Assembly: GCF_949987515.2 (NCBI RefSeq)
Contig: NC_082688.1
Location: 74,218,731 to 74,282,730 of the forward strand
Source of the DNA: Delphinus delphis
Taxonomy: Eukaryota > Chordata > Mammalia > Artiodactyla > Delphinidae
Direction of reading: 5' to 3'
Length of the DNA stretch: 64,000 bases
Numbering within the stretch: the stretch's first letter is position 1; each line of letters starts with the position of its first letter. Below are positions 10,471-22,854 of this stretch, one piece after another. The notes under the pieces were generated by a model. It saw only the letters and a program-made list of their open reading frames with translations, ran no database searches and was not told the origin of the DNA. Position numbers and translations under genes: made by a program.

Positions 10471-13400
10471 AACAACTCACAGATGTGGAGAAACAGAGAT
10501 TGAAGCTGCTTTGCCAGTTAGGGACTCAGAATTCACAAGTGTGTTCTACTCTCAGACAAGATAGAAAGTTACATATTGCCATGAGTTCACAGGTCCAACA
10601 TTCTCTCTCCACCAATTCTTTCAACGAAAAAAGGAGGAAGGTTAGAAGAGAGGGAAGAAGGGAGGAAAGGAACAACACATGATTCCTAAATTTTCTCACC
10701 AAGTGCCATTTCTTTAGATCAAATTTTGAATTCCTTAAAAATTTTAAATGTTCAGTTGGGGCAGATTGGGTTCGACAATACTATCAGTCATGCTCACTTA
10801 TAGTGAATTAATTTGCAACTCTTTCCTAAGAGCAAATTTTGAAAAGGATGACACATTATCCACAGTGCCCTGATTGTAGGGCTCAAGTCTCAACATTCAT
10901 TACCACTCTGGACTGTGTCTACAGCAGTGACAGGAAGCAGAGTTTTGTGTCTCTGTGATCAGTGAGTCAAGAATGGTCTGAGAATTAGATTATTTAGGCT
11001 GCAAGTAACAGAAATGTCCTTGAGCTGGAACTCAAAATCGGGGTTTAATTATTATAGGAATACAGAATGTCTGGGGAAAGCCTCAGGAAAAAAGGAACCA
11101 ACACCTTATGGCTATAGATAACCCAGGAAGTCCTCTGTATGCCTCTTTGCTATGTTCATTCATTTCTGTTTCATTCTTCTCCCTCAGGTAAGACTGTATG
11201 CTATTGTTTTCTGGTTTATATAGGGAAAACCACTACTGTCAACAGTACTTTAGTGTACATACAACTCCTCCATACCAAAGTCACTAGAATGTATTTAGAC
11301 AACAGAATCTCTTAGACTCAATTCCATATCATTAGCCCCTTTTGGGTCAAGATCATACTGAGGAGGCAAAATGCTATTCTTATAATCAAGTGAATGACAG
11401 ACAAGAGGAGCCCTGGAGAAGAGGAAGACACTGACAGCTGGAGACACAACTCAACTAGGGCTCACTCTAGATGGGTCAATATTCGCCAGTGAAACCTGGA
11501 TAATTCATGCATCTATCAGGTTTTTTTTTTTCCCTTCAGAAGGCTCCAAAGGCAGGATTTTATTCCTCAGATGGTTAGACTGAAACACAATTCCCCCAAA
11601 CTATCCCTAGAGAATAACGTTCATGTTGTAGTTGTACGGAATTTATTTATATCCTTCTTTCTAAAAAGACTGAGGCAGCATACAAAAAAAGAAATATGAT
11701 TATCTTAATGTGGGCATGGCTATAGAACACTAAAATAATGTGTCTAAATTCACTCTCAGTTTATTAAAACCCACAAATCCTTAGACTCTAATTAGGTTAG
11801 AGACTTAAAGTTGTTTAACTTGGGAGAAAAGCAAAGCAAATGCAGCAATTTGGGACATCTGATACACTGATTCATCTGTCAGATAACCAGTTCTATCTCC
11901 GTGTAATTTGCATGAAGTCAGGAGGAGCCTTTCCCATGCTCAGTCAGAATAAAAGCCCTTGCAAAATGGAATTCAGAAAAAATTCTATCTGCGATAATTT
12001 TAGTTTCATGGTTCAAAGGCTATGGAATTCTATTATGAGTACATATAGTGCCAGAAAGTACTTGGTTTTGGTTATTTTCATTCATTCATTCACTCATTCA
12101 TTTACTTAACAAATATTTACTGAGAACACCTACTCAGGACCAAGCAACATAATGTGAATAACAGAACTGAAACAGCCTCTGATCTGAAAGCACTCACAGT
12201 TCATTAAAACAAGACAATGTGTTCAGTGTTATGAATGGAAGCACAGAGAATCAAGAGAGTATGAAGAAGGGGCTTGGCCAGGATGATTCAAGGAAGGTCT
12301 GCATCAGAGGAGTCTTCGTCGTGATCTAAGAGAAAGAAGCAAAGAAGAGAAGGAAAGAGTTTTTGGCAAGAGGTACGGCAATTTCACATTACCAAGTGTG
12401 GTGAGAGAACAAGGCAAGTTAAATAGATTAACATGGCCAGAATATAGGGTGTGAGAGAAGACAGTGAACAATTGTGAGAAATGAGGCTGTCCTGCCAATC
12501 CTGTTTCTTAAAAGAAAATATTCATTCCTATTACCAAATATAAAATACCCACTATCTGTTATCAATATGTGTATTTACTGAGAGACCCCACTGGGGTTAT
12601 GTTTACCAAAAACTTGTACACTCTACTTTCCCACCCTCACCAATGCTTCCATAAAACTCCAAGTCCTTACTTGCAACTAGGGTCCCTGATCTGACTCTCC
12701 TAGACTCCATGTAAGTCCTTAACCACTAGTGCCAATTGTGTTCTTACTGACTTGATCACAGAGACTGATTTCTCTTAATGGCAACTCTTCTTGGCGTCGA
12801 TTCTCCCTAGGCTCCCAAAGCACCTAATGGTTTTGCCACCTTCAGATACAATATGAATAAATGATGAGCAATGTTATGATGCAGGAGGACTTCCTGAATT
12901 TCTCCTGTTCATTCCTCCAGTGTGTATCATAATAGACCTCACACCCTACCGCTACTCCCTCCCCATCAAATGCTCCATCTTCCCATAGCTCCTTCTAGAC
13001 TCCATCTCTTCTTTAAAATCTTCCTCAATTGAGTTTTGAATCCACACATCACTGGGGGTTTCACTTTCATGAAGCTGAAGACTAACTCATACAATACTTC
13101 ACTTCCTCCAAAAAATTCCATGACTCCAGGATCTTCTCTACGTCAGTAGCCCAGATTATTCCCCACAAAATTCTTTTAAGACCCACCTTCATCAGGTCCC
13201 AGGTACAGGTCCATCCCGCATGAATTTCATTCAGTAATTTTATGTATTAAATAAATTCACTTTCACATTTTATTTATTAAAGATAGTCCATCTCTTTTTT
13301 AATAGGGTTCTGCGAATTGGGCCCTCTAATCGTTAGATTAATAATAAGCACCATTTCAACACTGAGTTCATATCCTTCTAGCTAAAAGGAAAGTAACTTG

Positions 13401-14964
13401 ACATTTTCTTTAGCCAGGGCTAACTCATCATAAGGAACAGTAAAATTTCTATCAGAACTTTTTAAATGCAGAGTATGACTCAAGCTCCTCTCTCTTTGCT
13501 AATATGGGGACTTCAGCTAAGTAAAAGATACCTTTGACATCTACTGTATGGATGTGCAGGAATTCCATGGGCCTCGTAACTGAGGCATATGAGATTTTAC
13601 AAAGAGAGCTAAGCCATCTCTTTCCATTTCTGGAGAAAACATATGGAGTAATATTAAATCCAGAAAGATTTAAGATAAACCATTTTTATATTAAATGTTA
13701 AGTCCTCTTTTTTCTGTCCTTGAGTAAAAGATATAAAGTCTCTCCATCCCTAGAGTTCTTTTGAACCAAAAATAGTGTACATATACTTACATATATATAT
13801 CTGACACTGTTTATTCAGATTAAAATCTACCTTCAGTTTGGAGACATATTGTTCAGTTAAATTATATTAGAACTACAGCTCTGTCTTCCTTTTGTTGGGC
13901 TTTGGGGTATTCATTAGACCTGGTAGCCATCATACTTCCATTTCCCTCTCTCACTTTCAGTTTCTTCATCATCTACCATGTAAAAAGCCCAGCAGAGGAA
14001 TGATAGAAAATTCTAGAAGTGTCTTGCTCCTAAAATTTAAGATACCAACTTCATCAAAAAGCATTTATCCAATGTCAGTATGCCTTGGAGATAAGAACTC
14101 TCACCAATTTGATGATTGAGGTAGATTGTCTCAAAGATTTTCAAGCTTCTGTTACATAAAGGAAAAAAAATACCAGTGCGGGGGGGAAAATCCTTAAAAT
14201 ATACTTTGAGCAAGATGATTCCTTTAAAAATTTTTCTTAAATTCTAGTTAATTATTGAGGGAAATGCTGTACTTTGAACTCTGAAAGTTCAAAACTACCA
14301 CCTTATTTTTTTTTCATCAGAAGTCAACTCATTTTAGTACAATCTGTAGACGTATTGCTCATTTTCCTTTTCAAGGCAAAACTTTCAAATATATCCTTAA
14401 GGACAATCAGTAAGTTTAAAAAATCATCTGATTCAGATATAATGAGCTAACACTAGCTTCACTTAGTTAAATAAAAACTTACCAAAAAGAAAATGTAAAC
14501 TAGACTTTTGCCAGATAAGAACTAAATCACAATAAAAGGAAATAAAAAATAGAAATGAAATACCTGTGAGATAGATCTAAGGGCAAAAAATGTAGAAGTT
14601 TTGAAAGCAACAAAGAGCGCTTTCTTTGAACATATTTATGAACAAGTTGTAGCCCTTTGGCGTTTTCCAAAAGGACAACGAATAAAATTTATCTGACAGA
14701 GGCTTGGGAGATGATTTGCAAAAATCTGGTGCTTATCCTATGCGCTAGAAAGGCCATTTTGAGAAAAGGCATTTGCTGTTACTAATACCAAGATTCCTCA
14801 ACTTCTTAGAGTAAAAATGCTTCCATTTAAAATATATATTAAGATGTGTATGGTTTCTGGTTTTTCCTCAGCTCTGCATGCACATGTTCATTATATGCTA
14901 GTATCACAAATAGTCCACATTGATTTTAACGACTTTACAGGATTGCGGGAGCAAGGAGGACAAC
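10471..14964. other. Mostly unique sequence with faint old repeats
   Basis: No gene is supported. A (ATTC)n stretch at about 12078-12100 leads into TTTACTTAACAAATATTTAC and TGAGAACACCTACTCAGGAC, which resembles the reverse complement of an L2/MIR-type 3' end (about 12060-12250). A stretch near 10985-11060 (GCTGCAAGTAACAGAAATG) also resembles a common old mammalian repeat that I could not name. A short poly-T run lies at 11520-11532. Confidence 0.35.
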
Positions 14965-15185
14965 TAACATTTATATATTGCCAAGTGTTTGGTAAGTGTT
15001 TCACCTACAAGATTTCATTTGATCCTCCAACTCAACAAGGTAGAATTTACAATTCCCATTTTACAATTGGAAATCTGATATTCAGAAGTTAAGTGTAGCC
15101 AGAAAACCCTCAGCTACTGAGTAGTATAGTCCAAGTTAAACTCTAAAGTTAAATCCATGTAACACTACAGTTAATTCCACTGTAT
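14965..15185 (-). repeat. MIR SINE, antisense
   Basis: The plus strand shows the reversed MIR order: AACATTTATATATTGCCAAG, then AGATTTCATTTGATCCTCCA, then CCCATTTTACAATTGGAAAT, and finally TTCCACTGTATCAC. These match the MIR tail, core and head in reverse. Divergence is high. Confidence 0.7.
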
Positions 15186-16504
15186 CACACCAACTTCCAA
15201 ACTAAAGTTTCCTGGGATTTTGCTAAGGTAATTACAGAAATGTGCAAAAAAGTAACAATAACCACAGAGTCTATAAATCAGAACAAAAATTCCTAATGTT
15301 TGAGTTCTAGTATGAATAAACTGTATACTTGCTTCATATATTCCATTCCAAATTTAAAAGAAGAAATCTTGAGTTCCTATTGCAAATTTATAATGTTTTT
15401 CAGTTTTCTGGATTCTTGCCATCTAGTTTAGTTTAAGGGAGGATATACACATATATATATCTTTCTTTTGTAGAATAAAATATATGTTAAGGACATATAG
15501 ATTGTACTTCAATACAGAAAACACCTAGGGAATAACTGAAGTATTTTTTGGAGCTACTTTTTGGTTCATATTGTTTTAGGAAGTCACCAAAACCTAGGAA
15601 GTAAGCTTTTTGCATGTTACAGAGATTTCCTTGTATTGTAATAATCATTGGGAGCATGTGTGCCTAGTGAGAGATGCCCTTACTTGCAATTCTACTGGAA
15701 TGAACAGGAATACTTTTATCAGAAATAATTCCTAGGACTTCTGTAACCTTCTTGCTCAGATTTTTGATCATCAGGTCCAAAAAACAAAGATCATTTTGGT
15801 CTCAAGTTTCTCCTGGCTAATCATATTCTCTACACTTCATTATTGAAATAAATTCAAGTTACACTAAAACATCATAAGTCCTAAATCACAAGAAATCATC
15901 TCAAAATGCTATCATTTTTTTCCTCTACAGAGAATATATCAGTGACATCTAAATGACGCAAAAAGCACAAAAGATGCATAGGTAATCTGCCCAGAGTTCA
16001 GTTAATCCATATCTGACTATGGACACTCATCACAAAAAGCAGTTATTCAGACTAAGTAGAATTAAATATATAAATTATCCTAAGCCAACAATTATGAGTC
16101 ATCTATTAGACAACCAGATGTATTCGATATTGGCTATAGAGTCCAAAATTGATGATAAACTTTCAATGAAATGTCATGCTCGAAGGGGGAAAAATACACC
16201 TTCTACTTAATGTTATCTAGAAAAGAAAGTCAAGTTTACCTCAGTGTTAACTGGGTGTAGTAATCATATGCTCTGGTGAGAAACACTAATTAATTCCTAC
16301 GTTCTTTGCCCTCCTTCTACAGGATAAATTACAAAACAACCAATGACACTGACCCTTAAATAATATGCTATTTTAGTTATTTTGTTCACAATGTATGACT
16401 ATATATATATTTAAAGTCCTCATTTGTGAAAAACCTTTCAAAGATCATTCATCTCTATGTGATATAACTAGGTTATGAAATAATGCATAATCAAAGCCAT
16501 CCTG
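15186..16504. other. Unique AT-rich sequence, no gene seen
   Basis: No repeat or exon is recognised apart from short (TA)n stretches at about 15449-15461 and 16401-16411. The region ends at the GC-rich pseudogene block. Confidence 0.4.
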
Positions 16505-17735
16505 TATTTAGGACAACAAGCTCACCACGGGGCCGGGCCTGAAGCACAGGTGCTGTCGTGTGCGGACCGGACCTCAGCGAGACCAAGGCCGCCAGGCAGA
16601 GGCCCTGGCTGCTCCAGGAGCCGCATGGGCTGCACGGGACCCACAGGCTGCGCAAACAGCATGTGGGGACTTCATGTGGGTGCCGCAGGAGACCAGGCCC
16701 AGAGACCCAGCAGGGAGGCCTAGGGAGCTGGTCCAGGCCCACACGGCGGAGCGCAGGCGATGGGGTGACCTGCGCAGCAGCGGCACCGATGGCCACTTCC
16801 GGGAGCATGATTCCAGCTGCAGCACCGCGGCCTGGCCACTGAGTGCACCGGTGGCGGAGCCCGGCTCGGAGCACCGCCTCGGCTGCCACCAACACGCAGG
16901 TCGTCCACGGCTTCCTTGCTGTGAAGGACACAGGATATTAAGGAGTCGGCTGCCCACCTGGCCCTCTTGATGCGAGGCCTGCAGGGACTCTACCAGGGCC
17001 ACGCCCTACGCAGTCGCCCCCGAAGAATCCCAGGGGACCCTGAAACAGGGACCACCGGGCCCTCTCTGCTCACTCTTCACCCTCAGTGCGGGAGCTATAT
17101 CAAAAACAAGGCCCAGGGCTTCCCCTGGTGGCGCAGTGGTTGAGAGTCCGCCTGCCGATGCAGAGGACAAGGGTTCGTGCCCCGGTCCGAGAGGATCCCA
17201 CATGCCGCGGAGCGGCTAGGCTCGTGAGCCATGGCCGCTGAGCCTGCGCATCCGGAGCCTGTGCTCCGCAACGGGAGAGGCCACAACAGTGAGAGGCCCG
17301 CGTACTGCAAAAAATAAAAAAACTAAAAAAATAAGGCCCTGTCTGTGCAGGAGGTGTTGCCCAGAAGCTAAAGTGCCAAGAGGGGGTGGGGAAAAGGCAG
17401 CAGCCCAGGCAGATGGGTCCGGCACGCCCTCCAGCCTCCTGGCCGCCTATGACATCTGTGCCACCCCCAAGGAATAGGAGGCGCCGAGAAGCACCATCAC
17501 GTGAGGGCGCCTGCAGAGGAATCGGGGCCAGCTCTGAGCAGGACCTCATCCCAGCTCTGCTGCAGCTTGGACACTGACCTGAGCTGTGCCACAAGGAAGC
17601 CCATCCTCAGCCTCCCACCTAGGCTAGCCAGCTCTTTAACCAGAATCTCCGGGCCTATAGTAATAAATATCTGTTTGTAAAAAGGGGTAAAAAAAAAATG
17701 AGGAATAAATAAAAATAAAGGGGAAAATAGCAGAA
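16505..17735 (+). pseudogene. Probable processed pseudogene, parent unidentified, split by a SINE
   Basis: A sharply GC-rich, CpG-bearing block sits in AT-rich DNA. Sense-strand frames suggest a decayed coding region with several frameshifts. The last coding part reads ...GSYIKNKAQ up to 17112, is interrupted by a CHR SINE, and resumes as ALSVQEVLPRS followed by a stop near 17379. The remainder to about 17680 behaves like a 3' UTR, with AATAAA at 17662-17667 about 15 bases before an A-rich, mutated tail (17678-17730). Imperfect direct repeats (CAAAGCCATCCTG at 16492-16504 and CAAAGACATCTG at 17736-17747) could be the target-site duplication. No introns are visible. An upstream frame (16560-16970) looks rich in Ala, Arg and Glu, but I do not recognise the protein. 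Confidence 0.55.
17116..17332 (+). mobile_element. CHR-2-like SINE inside the pseudogene
   Basis: It begins GGGCTTCCCCTGGTGGCGCA, has a B-box-like GGTTCGTGCCC, and ends in an A-rich tail broken by single T and C bases. Short direct repeats (AAGGCCC at 17108-17114 and 17333-17339) are the target-site duplication. It inserted after the pseudogene did. Confidence 0.92.
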
Positions 17736-17747
17736 CAAAGACATCTG

Positions 17748-18074
17748 AATTCCAACCCAGTAACAATGTTAAGAACCAAATAACTGCTTCTCCTCCTCTG
17801 CAGCCAGCCATACAGGTTCAAAGGCATTTCTAATACAAGACTTCATTGCACTGGTTAAAGAAATTTATCTGATGTACAGAAATAAGAGGAAGCAGACATG
17901 TTTTTATTGACCAGCTGCTTTGGTGCATACAGCCCACGCTCAGCAGGTCCGCCAGATGCAGGTAATCACCTATAACATGTCTTCTTTTGTAGTATTCGAA
18001 CTCTAGAATCAAGTTTAATGCTTTTTTAAAAATGTTCGAAACTATTAAAAATTTTACTGCTTTTTCAAAAGTAT
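17748..18074. other. Unique sequence, no gene seen
   Basis: Short AT-rich spacer between the pseudogene and the old L1 3' end. No motif was recognised. Confidence 0.35.
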
Positions 18075-18745
18075 AAGAAGTCAGTCTGAAAAGACTACAT
18101 ACTATATGATGCCACCTAAATGACATTCTGGCGAAGGCTAAACTGTGAGGACAGCAAAAAGGTCAGTGGTTGCCAGAGGTTAAGGGTGGGGGGAGGGATG
18201 AATAAGAGGAGCACAGAGGCTTTTCAGTGCAGTGAAAATCCTGTGTATGATACTATAATGATGGACACATCACCATTATACATTTGTCCAAATCCACAGA
18301 ATATACAACACCAAGAGTGAACTAATAATATAACCTCTGGACTTCGGGTGATTATGGTGTGTCAAAGTAGGTTTATCAGTTGTAGCAAGTGTTCAACTCT
18401 GGCGGGGGATGTTCGTAACAGGGGAAGCTATGCATAGATAAGGACAGGAAGTATAAAAGAAATCTCTGGGGCTTCCCTGGTGGCGCAGTGGTTGCGAGTC
18501 CACCTGCCGATGCAGGGGACATGGGTTCGTGCCCCGGTCCGGGAAGATCCCACATGCCGCGGACCGGCTGGGCCCGTGAGCCATGGCCACTGAGCCTGCG
18601 CGTCCGGAGCCTGTGCTCCGCAACTGGAGAGGCCACGACAGTGAGAGGCCCGCTTACAGAAGAAAAAAGAAATCTCTGTACCTTCCCTTCAATTTTGCTG
18701 TAACCCTAAAACTGCTCTTAAAAAATAAAGTCTTAATTTAAAAGA
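18075..18745 (+). mobile_element. Old L1 (L1M-type) 3' end
   Basis: The sequence follows the conserved 3' region of old mammalian L1s: GTCAGTGGTTGCCAGAGGTT, ATACATTTGTCCAAATCCAC, ACAACACCAAGAGTGAACTA, and finally CAATTTTGCTGTAACCCTAA with AAAAAATAAAGTCTT. A CHR-2 SINE at 18469-18664 interrupts it. No ORF2 coding block remains. Confidence 0.85.
18469..18664 (+). mobile_element. CHR-2-like SINE nested in old L1
   Basis: It starts GGGCTTCCCTGGTGGCGCAG, carries GGTTCGTGCCC, and ends in a short A-rich tail. A perfect 14-bp target-site duplication (AAAAGAAATCTCTG) lies at 18455-18468 and 18665-18678. Removing the SINE and one duplication restores continuous L1 sequence. Confidence 0.95.
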
Positions 18746-18792
18746 ATTTAAAAATATTCAACCCAAATGCAATGGATACAGGGTCAGAGTAA

Positions 18793-19043
18793 AGAGCTCT
18801 GGCACTAAAACCTCATTAAGCTTGAGTCCAGACCTCAGATCCAACAATTACTAGCTTTCAACCTTATACCAATTTACTACCCTCTCTAAACATGAGTTTG
18901 CTATTTAGGAAAGTGGTGTCAAAACAGGATGCATTTCAATGATACATTCCTATGTAGATAAGAATGTAATACTATAATGCATATAATAGCGCTTACTCCA
19001 GTGTCTAGCGAAGAGTATGTGCCCAGTAAGTAATAGCTGTTCA
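18793..19043 (+). repeat. MIR SINE, sense
   Basis: The MIR order is visible: TAAAGAGCTCTGGCACTAAA (head), ACAATTACTAGCTTTCAACC, CTACCCTCTCTAAACATGAG (core), then AGCGCTTACTCCAGTGTCTA and GCCCAGTAAGTAATAGCTGT (tail). It is strongly diverged, and the middle has drifted. Confidence 0.7.
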
Positions 19044-21292
19044 ATTTAAATTTAGTGCTTTCTTTCCAATACTATTTATGTGTATGGGGAGGGGCACAAA
19101 ATATAAATCCCAATATGTATGTTCAAAAATAAGGCAAGTAGTTTTTGAATTTTGATTCTTCCCCTCTTTAAGTAGAGTATTTCCATTCATATGTAGAGCT
19201 ATATTTTCAATTCTTTTGTACTTGCTCTTCAATATTCTGGATATTTTGATTAATTTTTACTTTTCTAAATTAGTTTCAATTTTTCTCCTCCTCTATGGTT
19301 GAGAAGAGTTTAATCTTTCATCTAGTCCATTTAACTATATTGTGTGGAGGGAAGAGGATTAATCCACTTTTTTTGTACACATGACCTTTGCCATTGACCG
19401 TTTTATTCTCTCTACACAGATCAAGGGTGAAGTGGGTAAAAGGTAAGTTTATGCAGAATATTTAGCTAAGAACAATACTAATTAAAATTATTTTCTCTTT
19501 ACTTGATTCAATGAATATTATCAATACACCAATAAAACTATATGTTGCCTCCATAGGCATGGACTTACAGACAAGAAAAAATGTTAGTTAAAGTACTTAC
19601 AGTAAACCAGAAATCTTGAAATCTATGTTTATTGGTTGGAGATATCCAGGATTTAGGGGTATTTAAGTATAGAAAACTAACTATAAATAGGTAAAATCAA
19701 AACATACATACACACATACAAAAATATATAAATTTATCATATTTGATATTCCTGGTACTATGTACAGGTATCAGATGTCTCTTAAAACATTCAGGCAGAA
19801 CTTTAGACACTATAGTTTTGTAAGGGAAATGTAGCAATAATAGTAGTTAAAATACTACTTCCTTAGTAACATAAACAGCCTTCTGTTAGATCTGAACATG
19901 AAGAGTAGCCCACATTAGGAACAAATCAGTCATTCATGTAACAAAATTCATCATCCAGGTCCTCTTCTCAAAATCATATGGCATTGGTCAAATAACAACC
20001 AAAAATGGATTCCATTTATTTCATCAAGATATTAACTTATTTATTCTCTAGCATTATTCATTAATCTGAACAGGACAGAATTTGACATCTAACATTACTG
20101 AGTATGATATTATGCACTGTTCATTAGAAAGTAAAAATCATTTAATATTTCAGCTCTGAGATGTGATAGAGTCATTTTATTTTTTTCGCATAGTGTCAAA
20201 CTGCTTGCTTTCATTATTGAACGTGAAGGAGCCAGTGGAAAAGAAGAAAAATATAATCCCCACAAGTCATGAGAAATCATGGATAAAGTTACTGTGAAAG
20301 AGAGAAAAAAATGATTTCTTGACATTGTATGTCAAAGAAACCATGAGAAGTGCTTACAGTTATTTTTCTTTGCTAATAGATAGATATAGCGTTTGGGCAA
20401 TAAGTATTAGCTAGAGGTTCTAGATCCTTATTAGTATGAGTAAAGTTGTATGGTCAATGCAGATATTAAGATTGTTTTAAAGGTTAGTATTTAACCACCA
20501 CAGAAATATTATCAATAAGCATGATGTTCTATAGCCAAATTTATCTCAAGCCAATTTGCATTTTAGGCTCAGATTTTGACAGTACACCAAGAGAATGTAA
20601 AATCCTATAGACTTATGTTAACTAGTTTAGTTCATAAATCTGACCTGTAAACCAGAATTCCAGTTTGCTAAGGTATGATGAAAAATATAAAGGTAATACA
20701 GACTAGTAAATTCTTAACCTCTATTCTCAGAGCCAAGTAATCATCTGATAGGTGTTTGGTAAGCATGGACTCAGAACAGGATTTAAATTAATTGAATTTT
20801 ATTGTCCTCAGGCTATTCCCTCATAGAAGAAGTCTCTCCCATTGGAATATTAAAAACCTTTTGGATAGGGCTTTCTATGTCTATCTCCCCAGTAGGGATG
20901 GTATTGCTAATTTAGTCTTGATAATAGATTAATTGCCATTGGCTAGATCTCTTAACTTACATGCTCATGCCTAGCCTCAGTATATCTCCTATCTTATTTT
21001 CTTTTTTAGTGTTCTATTTCTTTTATTCAATCTATTCTCACCAGCCCAGAATCTGATCTTTTTATAACATTAGACAGAGATTTTTAATTTTCTGCTCAAT
21101 TAGCATCTGTTCAATTCTTTCCCCCCCAGTAGAGCAGCCATGTAGTTTGGGTAGGAATATGGCAGGGGGAGACAGATTACCCCACTCCAGTTCTGGGTTG
21201 GATCCCAGTATGTCTAAAACAATCAGGATACTCTCATCTCCTCTGCCATATTGATTGGTGTGGATAACCCATCCCAAAGGCAGTGATCAAAA
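19044..21292. other. Unique AT-rich sequence, no gene seen
   Basis: About 2.2 kb without a recognised repeat family, exon or RNA gene. A weak (CATA)n run lies at about 19703-19720. Confidence 0.4.
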
Positions 21293-21302
21293 TGCCTCAT
21301 TC

Positions 21303-22173
21303 TCAACATAGGCAGAAAACTCCATGACATAAATCACAGCAAAATCCTTTTGACCCACCTCCTAGAGAAATGGAAATAAAAACAAAAATAAACAAGTGGC
21401 ACCTAATGAAACTTCAAAGCTTTTGCACAGCAAAGGAAACCATAAACAAGACCAAAAGACAACCCTCAGAATGGGAGAAAATATTTGCAAATGAACCAAC
21501 TGACAAAGGATTAATCTCCAAACTATACAAGCAGCTCATGCAGCTCGATATCAAAAAAACAAACAACCCAATCCAAAAATAGGCAGAAGATCTAAACAGA
21601 TATTTCTCTAAAGAAGATATACAGACTGCCAACAAACACATGAAAGGATGCTCAACATCACTAATCATTAGAGAAATGCAAATCAAAACTACAATGAGGT
21701 ATCACCTCACACCGGTCAGAATGGCCATCATCAAAAAATCTACAAACAATAAATGCTGGAGAGGGTGTGGAGAAAAAGGAACCCTCTTTCACTGCTGGTG
21801 GGAATGTAAATTGATACAGCCACTATGGAGAACAGCATGGAGGTTCCTCAAAAAACTAAAAATAGAACTACTGTACGACCCAGCAATCCCACTACTGGGC
21901 ATATACCCTGAGAAAACCATAATTCAAAAAGAGTCATGTATCACAATGTTCATTGCAGCTCTATTTACAATAGTCAGGACATGGAAGCAACCTAAGTGTC
22001 CATCGACAGATGAATGGATAAAGAAGATGTGGTACATATATACAATGGAATATTACTCAGCCATAGAAAGAAACGAAATGAGGTGGATGGACCTAGAGTC
22101 TTTCATACAGAGTGAAGTAAGTCAGAAAGAGAAAAACAAAAACTGTATGCTAACACATATATATGGAATCTAA
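21303..22173 (+). pseudogene. L1 ORF2 C-terminal fragment, one premature stop
   Basis: A single frame runs from the truncation point to the natural stop after ...LTHIYGI at 22171-22173. It covers the end of the reverse transcriptase domain and the C-terminal region, including the Cys block beginning [19 protein letters not shown]. The only break is TAG at 21580-21582, where related copies have Trp (PIQKW). The rest, including [13 protein letters not shown] and MEYYSAIE, is intact. The original ORF2 start is missing, so nothing functional would be made. Confidence 0.9.
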
Positions 22174-22550
22174 AAAAAAAAAAAAAGGTTCTGAAGAACC
22201 TAGGGGCAGGACAGGAACAAAGACGCAGGCATAGAGAATGGACTTGAGGACATGGGGAGGGGGAAGGGTAAACTGGGACAAATGGGACAAAGTGAGAGAG
22301 TGGCCTGGACATAAACACACTACCAAATGTAAAACAGATAGCTAGTGGGAAGCAGCCGCATAGCACAGGGAGATCAACTCAGTGCTTTGTGTCCTCCTAG
22401 AGGGCTGGGATAGGGAGGGAGGGAGGGAGATGCAAGATGGAAGAGATATGGGCATATAGGTATATGTATAGCTGACTCACTTTGTTATACAGCAGAAACT
22501 AACACAACATTGTAAAGCAATTATACTCCAATAAAGATGTTTAAAAAAAC
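21303..22550 (+). mobile_element. 5'-truncated L1 with target-site duplications
   Basis: This copy begins inside ORF2 and runs through the 3' UTR to ACTCCAATAAAGATGTTTAA and a short A tail. The 10-bp direct repeats TGCCTCATTC at 21293-21302 and 22551-22560 mark the insertion. The 3' UTR has the usual polypurine segment (GGGAGGGGGAAGGG near 22256; GGAGGGAGGGAGGGAG near 22413). The length is about 1.25 kb of a roughly 6-7 kb full element, so it was dead on arrival. It is much less decayed than the L1 at 3.5-6.1 kb. Confidence 0.95.
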
Positions 22551-22854
22551 TGCCTCATTCCCATAGAGCTGATTTATAAAAGAGCATATGAACAAGTTTA
22601 AGCAAATGAAAAGTGAAGTGTGGTGTGCTGGTATCCTTTGCAAAAGATGGTGCCTTGTTCCTTTCAGAAAACTACGAGAACATTCTCTTTCTGGAAAGTG
22701 TAATGTGCAAATACTAAGACTAGGGTCATTTTAATACCACATAGGGAACCGTCCATGGATGATACTTATCCTGCAAAAGGCAGAACCTAAAGGTAGAAAT
22801 TGGTCTAAGGTAACATCACTGTCTTCAGGGTTGATTTGATTAAGCATATCAAAC

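Noticed and set aside
16560..16970. Overlapping 136- and 142-codon frames on opposite strands
   Set aside because: High GC gives long chance frames. The better explanation is a decayed retrocopy, not two genes.
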